Shown here in pieces: positions 22,873 through 32,145 of a stretch of DNA of 64,000 nt (within the stretch, counting starts at the first letter, position 1; each line of letters starts with the position of its first letter). Source of the stretch: an uncultured Collinsella sp. (lineage in GTDB: Bacteria > Actinomycetota > Coriobacteriia > Coriobacteriales > Coriobacteriaceae); the NCBI GenBank assembly GCA_900545445.1, contig UQZH01000005.1:7146-71145 (forward strand). Reading direction: 5' to 3'. The notes beneath the pieces are model-generated. The model did not search any database, had not been told where the DNA came from, and saw only the letters and a program-made list of their open reading frames with translations. The translations under genes and the position numbers were made by a program.

Positions 22873-23964
22873 TTACGCCTCGCCTCCCTTCTTGGAATCC
22901 TTGCGCGTACGGGACGTCTCAGGAGCGTTCTTGAGGAACTCGGGGTCACCGGAATAGTGGCACGCAGAATAGTGACCGGACTCGGTGACAACGCGCTCAG
23001 GGCGCTGCTTGCGGCACTTGTCCGTCGCGTAGGGGCAACGAGGAGAGAAGACGCAGCCCTCAGGCAGGTTCATGAGCGAAGGCGGGTTGCCGTGAATCGG
23101 CGTCAGCGGCTTCTTCTCTTCGATTGCCTGCTCCGGGATGGAGCGGATAAGACCCCAGGTGTAGGGGTGGCGGCTCTCGTAGAAGATTTCCTCAGCAGTA
23201 CCGAACTCAACGGGGCGGCCGGCGTACATAACCATGATCTTATCGGCCATATCGGCGACAACACCCAGGTCATGGGTAATCATGATGATGGCGTTGCCGT
23301 TCTTCTCCTGCATCTCCTGCATGAGCTCGATAATCTGAGCCTGGATGGTAACGTCCAGGGCAGTCGTGGGCTCGTCGGCAATCAGAATATCGGGATCGCA
23401 GGCAAGGGCCATGGCAATCATGACTCGCTGACGCATACCGCCAGAGAACTGGTGCGGATACTCATTGACGCGCTTCTCGGGCTCGGGGATACCCACGAGG
23501 TCCAAAAGCTCGGTGGCACGCTTGAGCGCCTCCTGCTTGGAGTAGCCACGGTGCAGACGAAGACCCTCGCCCACCTGCTTGCCGATCTTATAGACCGGGT
23601 TCAAGGAGGTCATAGGATCCTGGAAGATCATCGCGATATCGTTGCCGCGAATGTGCTGCATCTCTTCCTCGGTCATTTCGAGGATGGAGCGGCCGCGATA
23701 GCGAACGTCACCGCCCTCGATCTTTCCCGGAGGCATCGAGATGAGGCCCATGATGGTCATGGCGGTCACGGACTTACCGGAGCCGGACTCACCGACGACG
23801 CCCAGGGTCTCGCCGCGATCGAGCGTGTAGGACACGCCGTCGACAGCGCGAACGACGCCATCCTCGGTGTGGAAATACATCTTAAGGTCATCGACCTCGA
23901 GCAGATGCTGGCCCTCAGGAACCGGCTGGTCCTTCAGGTCCACATAGTTCTTGTTCTTCTTCAT
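22873..23964 (-). CDS. oppD: Oligopeptide ABC transporter ATPase, OppD type
   Basis: 363 aa. Walker A GESGSGKSVT near residue 58, signature FSGGMRQRVMIAMA near 170 and Walker B ILIADEPTTALD near 191. The C-terminal extension keeps the Cys-rich pattern (CVFSPRCPYATDKCR) typical of OppD/DppD. It pairs with OppF as a heterodimer on the inner face of the membrane. ATG 23964 is two bases past the oppC stop codon. Confidence 0.93.
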   Translation of the reverse strand: MKKNKNYVDLKDQPVPEGQHLLEVDDLKMYFHTEDGVVRAVDGVSYTLDRGETLGVVGESGSGKSVTAMTIMGLISMPPGKIEGGDVRYRGRSILEMTEEEMQHIRGNDIAMIFQDPMTSLNPVYKIGKQVGEGLRLHRGYSKQEALKRATELLDLVGIPEPEKRVNEYPHQFSGGMRQRVMIAMALACDPDILIADEPTTALDVTIQAQIIELMQEMQEKNGNAIIMITHDLGVVADMADKIMVMYAGRPVEFGTAEEIFYESRHPYTWGLIRSIPEQAIEEKKPLTPIHGNPPSLMNLPEGCVFSPRCPYATDKCRKQRPERVVTESGHYSACHYSGDPEFLKNAPETSRTRKDSKKGGEA

Positions 23965-23966
23965 CC

Positions 23967-24902
23967 TTATGCGTCCTTCATCTTGACGTCGAGGGCGTCG
24001 CGCAGACCGTCACCCAGCAGGGTGAAGGCGAGCACCGTCGAGAGAATTGCCAGACCGGGCATGATCATCATCCAGGGAGCGGTCAGAAGATACTGCTGAC
24101 CGTCCTGAATCATGGAGCCCCACGAAGGCGTAGGCGGAATAACGCCCATGCCGAGGAAGGACAGAGCGGACTCGGTCAGAATGGCGCCACCAATGTTCAT
24201 GGTCGCGTAGACCACGATGGAGGCGACGGAGTTCGGGAAGATGTGACGCACGACGATACGAGCATCAGATGCACCCATCGCGCGCGCTGCATCAACATAG
24301 TCGTTTTCCTTGACCGTCAAGATTGCAGAGCGGAAGACGCGCGCAATCGAAGGCCAGCCAAGAATGCCGATGGCGATAAAGACGTTCTGAAGACCACGGC
24401 CGATAACGGCGATCATGGCGACAACGAACAGCACGTACGGGAACGCCAGGAAGATGTCCGCACAGCGCATGATGATCGTATCCCAAATGCCGCCGTAGAA
24501 ACCGGCCAGGGCGCCCATGACCAGACCGATCAATGTGGAGATGGCGGTGGCCATGATACCGACAGAAAGCGAAACGCGTGCACCGTAGATAACGCGGACG
24601 AGAATGTCGCGACCGAGGGCATCGGTGCCAAACGGGTGCTCGGCACACGGAGCCAGTAGCGATGTCTCGGCCATGGTGGTCGAATCGGAAGCCGTCGGCG
24701 AACCGAGCCAGGGCTTAGCCCACAGATCTGCGGTCAGGGCAACCACAACGACGATGATGATCCAGCAGACACCGATAACGGCGAGCTTGTTCTTACGAAG
24801 ACGCTTAAAAGCGTCGCCCCACAGCGTGCGGGACTTGGCGGGAGCAGATGCGACCTTGGTGGCGGTAGCCTGCTCCTGAGACTGAGAATCAGTTTCCTGC
24901 AT
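23967..24902 (-). CDS. oppC: Oligopeptide ABC transporter permease, OppC type
   Basis: 311 aa. A cytosolic N-terminal tail (about 30 residues) leads to a first membrane segment (LAVIGVCWIIIVVVVALTA), then the DALGRDILVRVIYGARVSL motif and the binding-protein-dependent permease domain with the cytoplasmic EAA-like loop (DYVDAARAMGASDARIVVRH). Ends with two or three further membrane helices. ATG 24902 has AGGGAGG upstream. Forms the channel with OppB. Confidence 0.92.
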   Translation of the reverse strand: MQETDSQSQEQATATKVASAPAKSRTLWGDAFKRLRKNKLAVIGVCWIIIVVVVALTADLWAKPWLGSPTASDSTTMAETSLLAPCAEHPFGTDALGRDILVRVIYGARVSLSVGIMATAISTLIGLVMGALAGFYGGIWDTIIMRCADIFLAFPYVLFVVAMIAVIGRGLQNVFIAIGILGWPSIARVFRSAILTVKENDYVDAARAMGASDARIVVRHIFPNSVASIVVYATMNIGGAILTESALSFLGMGVIPPTPSWGSMIQDGQQYLLTAPWMMIMPGLAILSTVLAFTLLGDGLRDALDVKMKDA

Positions 24903-24916
24903 GAGACGTACCTCCC

Positions 24917-25954
24917 TTAGGCCTTATCCGACGGACCGCCAAGGCGGATGCGCGGGTCGAGGAATGCATAGCTAATGTCGACGAGCAGGTTGATCACCAT
25001 GACGACGACGACGATGAGCGTAACGCCGCCCATAACGATGGGCCAGTCACGCATGCTAATGGCGCGATAGACCTCATAGCCGATACCGGGCCAGTTGAAG
25101 ACCGTCTCGGTCAGGATGGCGCCCGAAAGCATGCCGCCAAAGTCGACACCAATATAGGTAACGACGGGGATGAGTGCATTCTTAAGCGCATGCTTGACGA
25201 TGATCGCACGATTGGAGAGACCCTTGGCCTTTGCCGTACGGATGTAATCCTGGTTCATGACGTCAAGCAGCTGCGAGCGCATAATGCGCGCAGCATAAGC
25301 GGTCGAAACCGAAGCCAGCGTAATGGTCGGAAGCACATAGTGCATCCAATCCTGATACTGAGAGCTGGAACCGCCGGCACCCGAGATCGGCATGGAGATT
25401 GCACCGCCCGTGGCGTCCTTGAGGATGACGCCAAAGAACAGCTGCAGCAACATACCGAGCCAGAAGGCCGGGACCGCAACGAGGATCGACGTGGTGAGCG
25501 TTACCAAAATATCCCAGAAGGAATAACGCTTTACCGCCGAAATGATACCCGCACCGATACCCATAATTGCCTCGAGCACGATGGCACATGCGGCAAGTTT
25601 GACCGTATACGGATACTTCTGGGCAAAGATTTCCGTAACCGGCAGCTTGCGCTGATACGAATTGCCCAGATCGCCATGAAGCAGGCCGTTCATGTAATAC
25701 AAGTAACGGTCCACGAGCGACGTTTGAACGGGGTCGCCGTTCTCGTCAAGGATCGCGTTGCCGTCCTCGTCCGCCTGGACCAGGTGATAGCGAACGCGAA
25801 GCTGAAGCTCCACCTCGGGGGACAGAGCCTTGTCTCCACCGATCAGCTTGATCGGATCTCCCGGCACGATATTCTGGAGGGCGAACAGAATCAGCGTAAC
25901 GCCCAAAAACACCGGGATGAACTGAAGCACACGTTTAACGATGTACTTACCCAT
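24917..25954 (-). CDS. oppB: Oligopeptide ABC transporter permease, OppB type
   Basis: 345 aa. The N-terminus MGKYIVKRVLQFIPVFLGVTLILF is the typical first helix of OppB/DppB; the EAA-like loop is DYIRTAKAKGLSNRAIIVKHA, and ETVFNWPGIGYEVYRA closes the domain. An extracytoplasmic region between the first two helices is larger than usual. ATG 25954 follows GGGGAG. It is separated from the binding-protein gene by about 155 bases with a strong hairpin. Confidence 0.92.
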   Translation of the reverse strand: MGKYIVKRVLQFIPVFLGVTLILFALQNIVPGDPIKLIGGDKALSPEVELQLRVRYHLVQADEDGNAILDENGDPVQTSLVDRYLYYMNGLLHGDLGNSYQRKLPVTEIFAQKYPYTVKLAACAIVLEAIMGIGAGIISAVKRYSFWDILVTLTTSILVAVPAFWLGMLLQLFFGVILKDATGGAISMPISGAGGSSSQYQDWMHYVLPTITLASVSTAYAARIMRSQLLDVMNQDYIRTAKAKGLSNRAIIVKHALKNALIPVVTYIGVDFGGMLSGAILTETVFNWPGIGYEVYRAISMRDWPIVMGGVTLIVVVVMVINLLVDISYAFLDPRIRLGGPSDKA

Positions 25955-25985
25955 ACCACTCCCCTATCTAGGGATTAACCTAAAT

Positions 25986-26013
25986 GGGATGCCGATCGCC
26001 AGACCGGCATCCC
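25986..26013 (-). terminator. Attenuating hairpin between oppA and oppB
   Basis: A perfect 9-bp stem GGGATGCCG/CGGCATCCC (25986-25994 with 26005-26013) has no long T run on the minus strand (ATTTAGG follows). Sitting between the binding-protein gene and the permease genes, it probably lowers downstream expression, the usual way to get more binding protein than transporter. The second Opp locus has hairpins at the same position. Confidence 0.7.
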
Positions 26014-26110
26014 AAAATTACCATCAGCCAGTTTACCCCAGGTTAGGGAGAACTGTATGTTTCCCATGAGGTCTACGTAAATACTTGACCCTCACGGAAG
26101 CTGCAAACTC

Positions 26111-27787
26111 TTAGGCGAGCTCAGCGGTACCCAGATCGGCGTGCTTCTGCGGATCGACATAGAGGTGCTTGATGCGATCGGAGCCGGCGACAGTGTGCGT
26201 GTAGAACATAATCGGGATGACCGGGCAGTCGGCAGCGACCATTGCGTCGGCCTCCTGCATCTTGGCGACGCGCTCCTCATCGTCAACAATAGTACGAGCC
26301 TCGTCGACCTTGGCGTCGAACTCGGGGTTGCTGTAACCAGAGCGGTTGTCGCCACCGAGGGAGTCGGAGTGGAACAGCGGATACAGGAAGTTGTCCATGA
26401 TCGGGTAGTCGGCAATCCAACCCAGACGACCGAACTGATAGTTAAAGTTCTGATACTGCTCGAGCAGGGCAGACCACTCGGGGGTATCGGAGACAGCGGT
26501 AACACCAACCTTGGCGAGGTCGCCGATGATGGACTCCATGATCTCCTTGTGACCGCCGTCCTGGTTGTAGGAAAGGGTCACGCTAATGCCACGATCGCCG
26601 TTAGCGCCAGCGGGAGCAACCTTGTCGAGGTACTCGTTAGCCTTGTCGACATCGTAGGCGCAGAACTCCCATGCGCCCTCCTTGTAGCCATCGATGCCCG
26701 GAGGAACAATGCCGTCGGCAGGGGTACGGGTACCCTTGAAGATGGTCTTGCAGATGGCCTCACGGTTGATGGCCAGGGAGATACCCCTACGCAGGTCGGC
26801 GTTGTTGAACGGCTCGGCCGTGGTGTTGCAGGTCAGATAGTACGTGGAAGGCTCGGCGCCGAGCAGCATGCGCTCGCCGTCTCCCATGGTGTAGCCGTCC
26901 TTGGACACGCCGCGATCCTTCTTGGCGGCATCAATCTGAGCGACGGGAACGTCGCAGACATCGAGGTTACCCGCCTGGAACTCCTTGTAAGCGGTCTCCA
27001 TGTCCTTGATGACCTGGAAGTGGATGCCATCGATCTTGGCCTTGTCGCCATAGTAATCGTCGAACTTCTTGACGTTGATCTCCTGGCCATCCTCCCACTT
27101 GCCGTCCATCATGAACGGGCCGTTACCGACCGGGGCAAGGTAGAAGCTCTTGACATCGGACTCGGCGCACTCGGGAACCGGGGCCAGAGCCGGGTGAGAG
27201 GCGACGAAGGGGAAGTCGGCGTAAGCGGAAGCCAGCTTGACGACGAGGGTCTCATCGTCGGGGCAGGTAACACCGCTGAGCTCGGTAGCGTTACCGGCAA
27301 GCAGATCGTCATAGCCCTCGACCATGGAGAGGTGATAGGAGACCTCGGAAGGGCCGTACTCGGTAGCGACAGCCGACTTGGTGTTGACCAGACGCTCCCA
27401 ACCGAGCTTGAAGGACTTGGAGGTAACGTCGTCACCGTTGTGGAACTTGGCCTTCTTGATCTTGAAGGTAAACTCGGTGGCGTCGTCGTTGGACTCAAAG
27501 GACTCGCAAGCCAGCGGAACAATCTCGCCCTTCTCGGCGTCGTAAGAGGTCAGAGCATCAAAGAGCTGGTACTCGACCTGAGTGCCCTGGTCCTCCTGGA
27601 CATTGTAGGGGTCGATGCAGACCGGGTTGTTGATGTAGAAGTTCAGCTTCGAACCGGACTCAGAACCGGAAGCGTCGCCGCCCTTCTTGCCGCATGCGGC
27701 AAGAAAAGCCATGGAGCTCGCAGCAAGGGTACCGCCGACAAAGGCGCGACGACCCATAACGGGCTGGTGGAACATAGAATCAGCCAT
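26111..27787 (-). CDS. oppA: Oligopeptide-binding lipoprotein (family 5 SBP)
   Basis: 558 aa. The N-terminus is a Tat-type lipoprotein signal: GRRAFVGG followed by the lipobox LAAC at about residue 33. The mature protein is a family-5 solute-binding protein (KIKKAKFHNGDDVTSKSFKLG, then GNGPFMMDGKWEDGQEINV and RRGISLAINREAI). ATG 27787 has AAGGAGG just upstream; the frame opens earlier at 27835. First gene of the oppABCDF operon. Peptide is the likely ligand, not proven. Confidence 0.92.
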   Translation of the reverse strand: MADSMFHQPVMGRRAFVGGTLAASSMAFLAACGKKGGDASGSESGSKLNFYINNPVCIDPYNVQEDQGTQVEYQLFDALTSYDAEKGEIVPLACESFESNDDATEFTFKIKKAKFHNGDDVTSKSFKLGWERLVNTKSAVATEYGPSEVSYHLSMVEGYDDLLAGNATELSGVTCPDDETLVVKLASAYADFPFVASHPALAPVPECAESDVKSFYLAPVGNGPFMMDGKWEDGQEINVKKFDDYYGDKAKIDGIHFQVIKDMETAYKEFQAGNLDVCDVPVAQIDAAKKDRGVSKDGYTMGDGERMLLGAEPSTYYLTCNTTAEPFNNADLRRGISLAINREAICKTIFKGTRTPADGIVPPGIDGYKEGAWEFCAYDVDKANEYLDKVAPAGANGDRGISVTLSYNQDGGHKEIMESIIGDLAKVGVTAVSDTPEWSALLEQYQNFNYQFGRLGWIADYPIMDNFLYPLFHSDSLGGDNRSGYSNPEFDAKVDEARTIVDDEERVAKMQEADAMVAADCPVIPIMFYTHTVAGSDRIKHLYVDPQKHADLGTAELA

Positions 27788-28029
27788 GCCATCCTCCTTA
27801 TGAGATAGGACAAAGAAATGTTCAGTCGGACACATGTCGAGACAATCCGATCCGAACCATCAAAACGCCGCCCGTTGCTATGGCTGGTTATGCACAACGA
27901 ACCAACGTTTCTCAATACAGTAGCGCATTTTATGCACGATTTGGGGCTAATTCCGGTCAACGGTCGAGAATTTCTTTAGTTGGGCGAAGTATGTGGGGAT
28001 ATTTTGGCTCTGTTACAAATATGTAAACA

Positions 28030-28059
28030 AAAAGGGTCCCGCACTTGCGGAACCCTTTT
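28030..28059 (-). terminator. Terminator of secG
   Basis: The stem AAAAGGGT...ACCCTTTT (28030-28037 with 28052-28059) with an inner CCGC/GCGG stack is followed by T on the minus strand. It is about 20 bases past the secG stop. Confidence 0.85.
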
Positions 28060-28081
28060 CAAGTATTTATGTGGCTCGTGC

Positions 28082-28336
28082 TTAGTAGCCGACGATACCC
28101 TGCGGGAAGAAGAACATGCACAGGACGACACACACGGCAAAAACGACGGCCATAATTACCGTCAGGCGATCGAGGTTCTGCTCCATGACGCCCGTGGCAG
28201 AGCTGGAGTTATACAGCGAGCTAGCGATCATATCCGAAACGCCGGTGCCCTTACCAGAGTGCATCAGGACGAGAATCGTCAGCGCCACGGCAGAGACAGC
28301 CCAAACGACAAACAGAAGAATCTGAAACGGACCCAT
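28082..28336 (-). CDS. secG: Preprotein translocase subunit SecG
   Basis: 84 aa small membrane protein of the SecYEG channel. Two predicted helices (about 5-25 and 60-78) flank the conserved loop VLMHSGKGTGVSDMIAS and VMEQNLDRLTVI. ATG 28336 has AAGGAGC upstream. It follows gpmI on the same strand after a terminator, and the neighbourhood gap-pgk-tpi-(gpm)-secG is the usual actinobacterial order. Confidence 0.93.
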   Translation of the reverse strand: MGPFQILLFVVWAVSAVALTILVLMHSGKGTGVSDMIASSLYNSSSATGVMEQNLDRLTVIMAVVFAVCVVLCMFFFPQGIVGY

Positions 28337-28433
28337 AGATAAGCTCCTTAATAGAACAATTCAAACTCCAGTACTGTACCACAACCCCCAGCACTCCCCC
28401 ATCAGCCATTTGGTGACGAGGTAGAAATAGCGC

Positions 28434-28466
28434 AAAAAAAGAGGGTTGTCCGGTTGTGGACAACCC
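28434..28466 (-). terminator. Terminator of the glycolytic operon (after gpmI)
   Basis: A perfect 9-bp stem GGGTTGTCC/GGACAACCC (28443-28451 with 28458-28466) is followed by T7 on the minus strand (28434-28440), about 30 bases past the gpmI stop. Confidence 0.92.
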
Positions 28467-28495
28467 CCTTACTAGAAAACGGTATTTGTTTTCTA

Positions 28496-30049
28496 TTAGG
28501 CCTCGGTGGCGAGTACGCGACCCGTCATCTCGGCGGAAGGCTCAATACCAGCCATGGTGAGCATGGTCGGAGCGATATCGGAAAGACGGCCGTCCTCGAT
28601 ACCGGTGAGCTGTGCCTTCTCATCAACGATGATGAACGGCACGCGGTTGGTGGTGTGAGCCGTGAACGGATGCTTGGAACCGTCGGAAGCAACGTCAAAC
28701 ATGTGATCGGCGTTGCCGTGATCGGCGGTAATCAGCGCAAAGCCGCCCTTAGCGAGAATCGCCGGGACAACCTTGGACAGGGCATCGTCAACAGCCTCGA
28801 CGGCCTTAACGGCAGCGTCGAAGACACCGGTGTGACCAACCATGTCGCAGTTTGCGAAGTTCACGATGTAGAAATCAGCGCGATCCTCGTTGATGGCAGC
28901 GACAAGCTTCTCGGTAACCTCGGGAGCGCTCATCTCAGGTTGCAGGTCGTAGGTAGCGACCTTGGGAGAAGCGACGAGCACGCGCTCCTCGCCCTCCTTG
29001 GGCTCCTCGATGCCGCCGTTGAGGAAGAACGTCACGTGGGCGTACTTCTCGGTCTCGGCGGTGTGCAGCTGCTTCAGGCCATTGGCGGCGATAACGTCGG
29101 CCAGGACGTTCTCGGGGAACGTCTTGGGGAAGGCGACCTCGACGTCAAACGTCGGGTCGTACTCGGTCATCGTCACAAAGTGCGAAAGCTTGATCTGCTC
29201 GCGCTCAAAGCCGTCGAACTCCTTGTCCGTGAACACGCGAGTCATCTGACGAGCGCGGTCGGGACGGAAGTTGAAGAAGATGGCCGCGTCGCCCTCGTGG
29301 ATGCCCTCGTTGTGGGCAGCGAAGGGCTCGACGAACTCGTCGCCGCGCGGATCCTTCTCGTAGTAGGCCTTGATACCGGCAACAGGGTCGGTATCGGCAT
29401 CGGATGCGTTGACCATGACGTCGTAGGCGCGCTGGATGCGCTCCCAACGGTTGTCGCGGTCCATGGCCCAATAACGGCCCGAGACGGTGGCAACGCGAGC
29501 GTCGCAACCGGTCTCCTCGGAGATCTTAGCCAGGAAGGCGCAGAACTCACTCATATAACCGGCACCGGACTGCGGGTCAACGTCGCGACCATCCATGAAG
29601 GCGTGGACGCGAACGGTCTTGACACCGTGCTCGGCAGCCATCTTGACCAGAGCCTCGACGTGGCTCATATGAGAATGAACACCGCCAGGGCTCATAAGGC
29701 CCATGAGGTGGAGAGTCTTGCCGTCAGCCTTGACGTCGTCCATAGCCTTGACGAAGACCTCGTTCTTGGCGATGGAGCCGTCCTTGATGGCATTGTTGAT
29801 GCGCGAAAGCTCCTGGAACACGATGCGGCCGGCACCGATGTTGAGGTGACCCACCTCGGAGTTGCCCATCTGGCCATCGGGAAGACCCACGTCCTCGCCC
29901 GAAGCGCCGAGCGTGGTGTGGGGGTACTTCTCGTACAGGCTATCAAGGAAGGGCGTCTTGGCAGCGGCGACGGCGTTCTCGCCATCGGCCGGAGCCAGGC
30001 CACAGCCGTCCATGATGATCAGGAGTGCAGGAAGATGACGTTGTGCCAT
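28496..30049 (-). CDS. gpmI: 2,3-bisphosphoglycerate-independent phosphoglycerate mutase
   Basis: 517 aa, full length. Interconverts 3- and 2-phosphoglycerate using two Mn ions. The phosphoserine is in GQMGNSEVGHLNIGAG; other metal motifs are HAFMDGRDVDP, ITADHGNADHM and MVGHTGVFDAA. The N-terminal metal site reads LIIMDGCGL where DGWG is more common. The ATG at 30049 lies six bases from the tpiA stop, so the genes are cotranscribed. Confidence 0.96.
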   Translation of the reverse strand: MAQRHLPALLIIMDGCGLAPADGENAVAAAKTPFLDSLYEKYPHTTLGASGEDVGLPDGQMGNSEVGHLNIGAGRIVFQELSRINNAIKDGSIAKNEVFVKAMDDVKADGKTLHLMGLMSPGGVHSHMSHVEALVKMAAEHGVKTVRVHAFMDGRDVDPQSGAGYMSEFCAFLAKISEETGCDARVATVSGRYWAMDRDNRWERIQRAYDVMVNASDADTDPVAGIKAYYEKDPRGDEFVEPFAAHNEGIHEGDAAIFFNFRPDRARQMTRVFTDKEFDGFEREQIKLSHFVTMTEYDPTFDVEVAFPKTFPENVLADVIAANGLKQLHTAETEKYAHVTFFLNGGIEEPKEGEERVLVASPKVATYDLQPEMSAPEVTEKLVAAINEDRADFYIVNFANCDMVGHTGVFDAAVKAVEAVDDALSKVVPAILAKGGFALITADHGNADHMFDVASDGSKHPFTAHTTNRVPFIIVDEKAQLTGIEDGRLSDIAPTMLTMAGIEPSAEMTGRVLATEA

Positions 30050-30054
30050 ATGTC

Positions 30055-30822
30055 CTACTCGCCTGCCTTGACGACCATAGAAGCGAAGTCGGCAGCCTTG
30101 AGCGAAGCGCCGCCCACGAGGGCGCCGTCGACGTCGGGCTTGGCGACGAGCTCGGCGATGTTGCCGGGCTTGGCAGAGCCACCATAGAGAACGCGGATGC
30201 CGTTAGCGAGCTCCTCGCCGAACATCTCCTTGAGGGTCTCACGGATAGCGCCGCAGACCTCCTGAGCGTCCTCGGCGGTAGCGGTCTTGCCGGTGCCGAT
30301 AGCCCAGATGGGCTCGTAGGCGACGACGACCTGCTTGGGGCAAGTGATCTCGAGACCCTCGAGACCAGCCTTGACCTGGTTCACGACGTGCTCGACATAG
30401 GTGCCGGCCTCGCGGACCTCAAGAGACTCACCGCAGCAGAAGACGGGAACAAGACCGGCGGCAACGAGGGCCTTGGCCTTCTTGTTCTGATCCTCGTCGG
30501 TCTCGTGGAAGTAATCACGACGCTCGGAGTGACCGATGATGCAGTAGGTGCAGCCAGCGGACTTGAGCATGTCGCAAGAAGACTCACCGGTGAAGGCACC
30601 CTTGGCCTCCCAGTACACGTTCTGTGCACCGAGGGCGATGGGGGCAGCCTGAATACGGTCATGAACCGTGGTGATGTCGATGGTCGGAGGGCAGACGAGC
30701 ACCTCGACGCCAGCCGGAACCTCGGGCAGAGCCTGAGCCAGCTCGTCGGCGAGCTTGGCGGCCTCGGCGACGTCGTTGTTCATCTTCCAGTTACCAGCGA
30801 TAAGAAGGGTGCGATTAGGCAT
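30055..30822 (-). CDS. tpiA: Triosephosphate isomerase
   Basis: 255 aa. Active-site residues are visible: the Lys in GNWKMN, the His in IIGHSERR, and the Glu in VAYEPIWAIGTGK; GGASLKAADF closes the phosphate loop. Starts at ATG 30822 inside the last codons of pgk (8-base overlap). The longer frame from 30885 lies in pgk. Central glycolytic operon. Confidence 0.97.
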   Translation of the reverse strand: MPNRTLLIAGNWKMNNDVAEAAKLADELAQALPEVPAGVEVLVCPPTIDITTVHDRIQAAPIALGAQNVYWEAKGAFTGESSCDMLKSAGCTYCIIGHSERRDYFHETDEDQNKKAKALVAAGLVPVFCCGESLEVREAGTYVEHVVNQVKAGLEGLEITCPKQVVVAYEPIWAIGTGKTATAEDAQEVCGAIRETLKEMFGEELANGIRVLYGGSAKPGNIAELVAKPDVDGALVGGASLKAADFASMVVKAGE

Positions 30823-32005
30823 CGAGAAGCGCCTCCACTCCGGGCAGGGCCTTACCCTCGACGAGCTCCATGGAAGCGCCACCACCGGTAGAGATCCAGC
30901 TCATCTTGTCGGCCAGGTTGAACTTGTTGACGGCTGCGACAGAGTCGCCACCACCGATGATCGAGGTGCAATCAGCCTCGGCGACAGCCTCGGCGATAGC
31001 CTGGGTGCCGTGAGCGAAGTTATCGAACTCGAAGACGCCCATGGGGCCATTCCAGAACACAGTCTTGGCACCCTTGACAGCCTCGGCGTAGAGCTCCTCG
31101 GTCTTGGGGCCGATGTCCATACCCTCACGGTCGTCGGGGATAGCGTCGGAAGCGACAACCTCGGGGACAGCGTCCTCGCCAAAGTGATCAGCAACGCGGT
31201 TGTCGATGGGGAGCAGGATCTTGACGCCCTTCTCCTCGGCCTTCTTGAGCATCTCACCGGCGCGCTCGACCCAGTCCTCTTCCTTGAGGGACTGACCGAC
31301 GGACAGGCCCTGAGCCAGGAAGAAGGTGTAGGCCATGCCGCCACCGATGATCAGGGTATCAGCGGAGTCGATGAGGTGATCGAGAACGCCGATCTTGGAG
31401 GAAACCTTGGAACCGCCGACGATGGCGACGAAGGGGCGCTCGGGCTCGGCGAAGATGCCGGTCAGCGTGTCGACCTCCTTCTCGAGCAGGAAGCCGGCGA
31501 CGGCAGGCAGGTAAGCGGCGGGGCCCACGACGGAACCCTGGGCGCGGTGTGCGGTGCCGAAGGCATCGAGAACGAAGACGTCACCATAGGAAGCGAGCTT
31601 CTTGGCGATCTCGGGATCGTTCTTCTTCTCACGCTTGTCAAAACGGACGTTCTCGAGAACGAGGACCTTGCCCGGCTCGACGGCGGCGACAGCCTCGGCG
31701 GCCTTCTCGCCATACGTGTCGGCAACAAAAGCAACGTCAAGGCCAGAGAGCTCAGCGAGCTTCTTGGCGACAGGCTCGAGGGAAAGCTCGGGCTGGAAGC
31801 CAGTGCCCTCAGGACGGCCGAGGTGGCTCATGAGGATGACGCGAGCGTTGTGCTCAACGAGGTAGTTGATGGTGGGCAGGGCAGCCTTGATACGGGTGGT
31901 GTCGCCAACGACGCCATCCTTGATAGGCACGTTGAAGTCAACGCGGACGAGAACGCGCTTGCCGTCGACATCGATGTCGCGGACGGTCTTCTTGGTAAAG
32001 GCCAT
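30815..32005 (-). CDS. pgk: Phosphoglycerate kinase
   Basis: 396 aa. N-terminal substrate domain (VLVRVDFNVP, SHLGRPEG) and C-terminal nucleotide domain (IIGGGDSVAAV, GGGASMELVEG). ATG 32005 begins MAFTKKTVRDIDVDGKRV; the codon at 32041 adds 12 unrelated residues. First gene of the pgk-tpiA-gpmI unit, separated from gap by a strong terminator, so it has its own promoter or reads through. Confidence 0.97.
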   Translation of the reverse strand: MAFTKKTVRDIDVDGKRVLVRVDFNVPIKDGVVGDTTRIKAALPTINYLVEHNARVILMSHLGRPEGTGFQPELSLEPVAKKLAELSGLDVAFVADTYGEKAAEAVAAVEPGKVLVLENVRFDKREKKNDPEIAKKLASYGDVFVLDAFGTAHRAQGSVVGPAAYLPAVAGFLLEKEVDTLTGIFAEPERPFVAIVGGSKVSSKIGVLDHLIDSADTLIIGGGMAYTFFLAQGLSVGQSLKEEDWVERAGEMLKKAEEKGVKILLPIDNRVADHFGEDAVPEVVASDAIPDDREGMDIGPKTEELYAEAVKGAKTVFWNGPMGVFEFDNFAHGTQAIAEAVAEADCTSIIGGGDSVAAVNKFNLADKMSWISTGGGASMELVEGKALPGVEALLDA

Positions 32006-32064
32006 GTTTGCTTCTACCTTTCGTACGTGTCTGCCTCCCATTACGGCAGACGATTTCCTATAAA

Positions 32065-32108
32065 AAGGGCGCGACCCTAGGGTGTAAGCCCTATGAGGCC
32101 GCGCCCTT
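32065..32108. terminator. Strong hairpin between gap and pgk
   Basis: AAGGGCGCG (32065-32073) pairs with CGCGCCCTT (32100-32108), with an inner CCCTAGGG-like stack. A run of A/T lies on both sides; on the minus strand TTTTTATAG follows. It should end most gap transcripts. Confidence 0.88.
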
Positions 32109-32145
32109 CTTTAGACGCTCAACGAGCTATTCGCTAAAAGCTAAA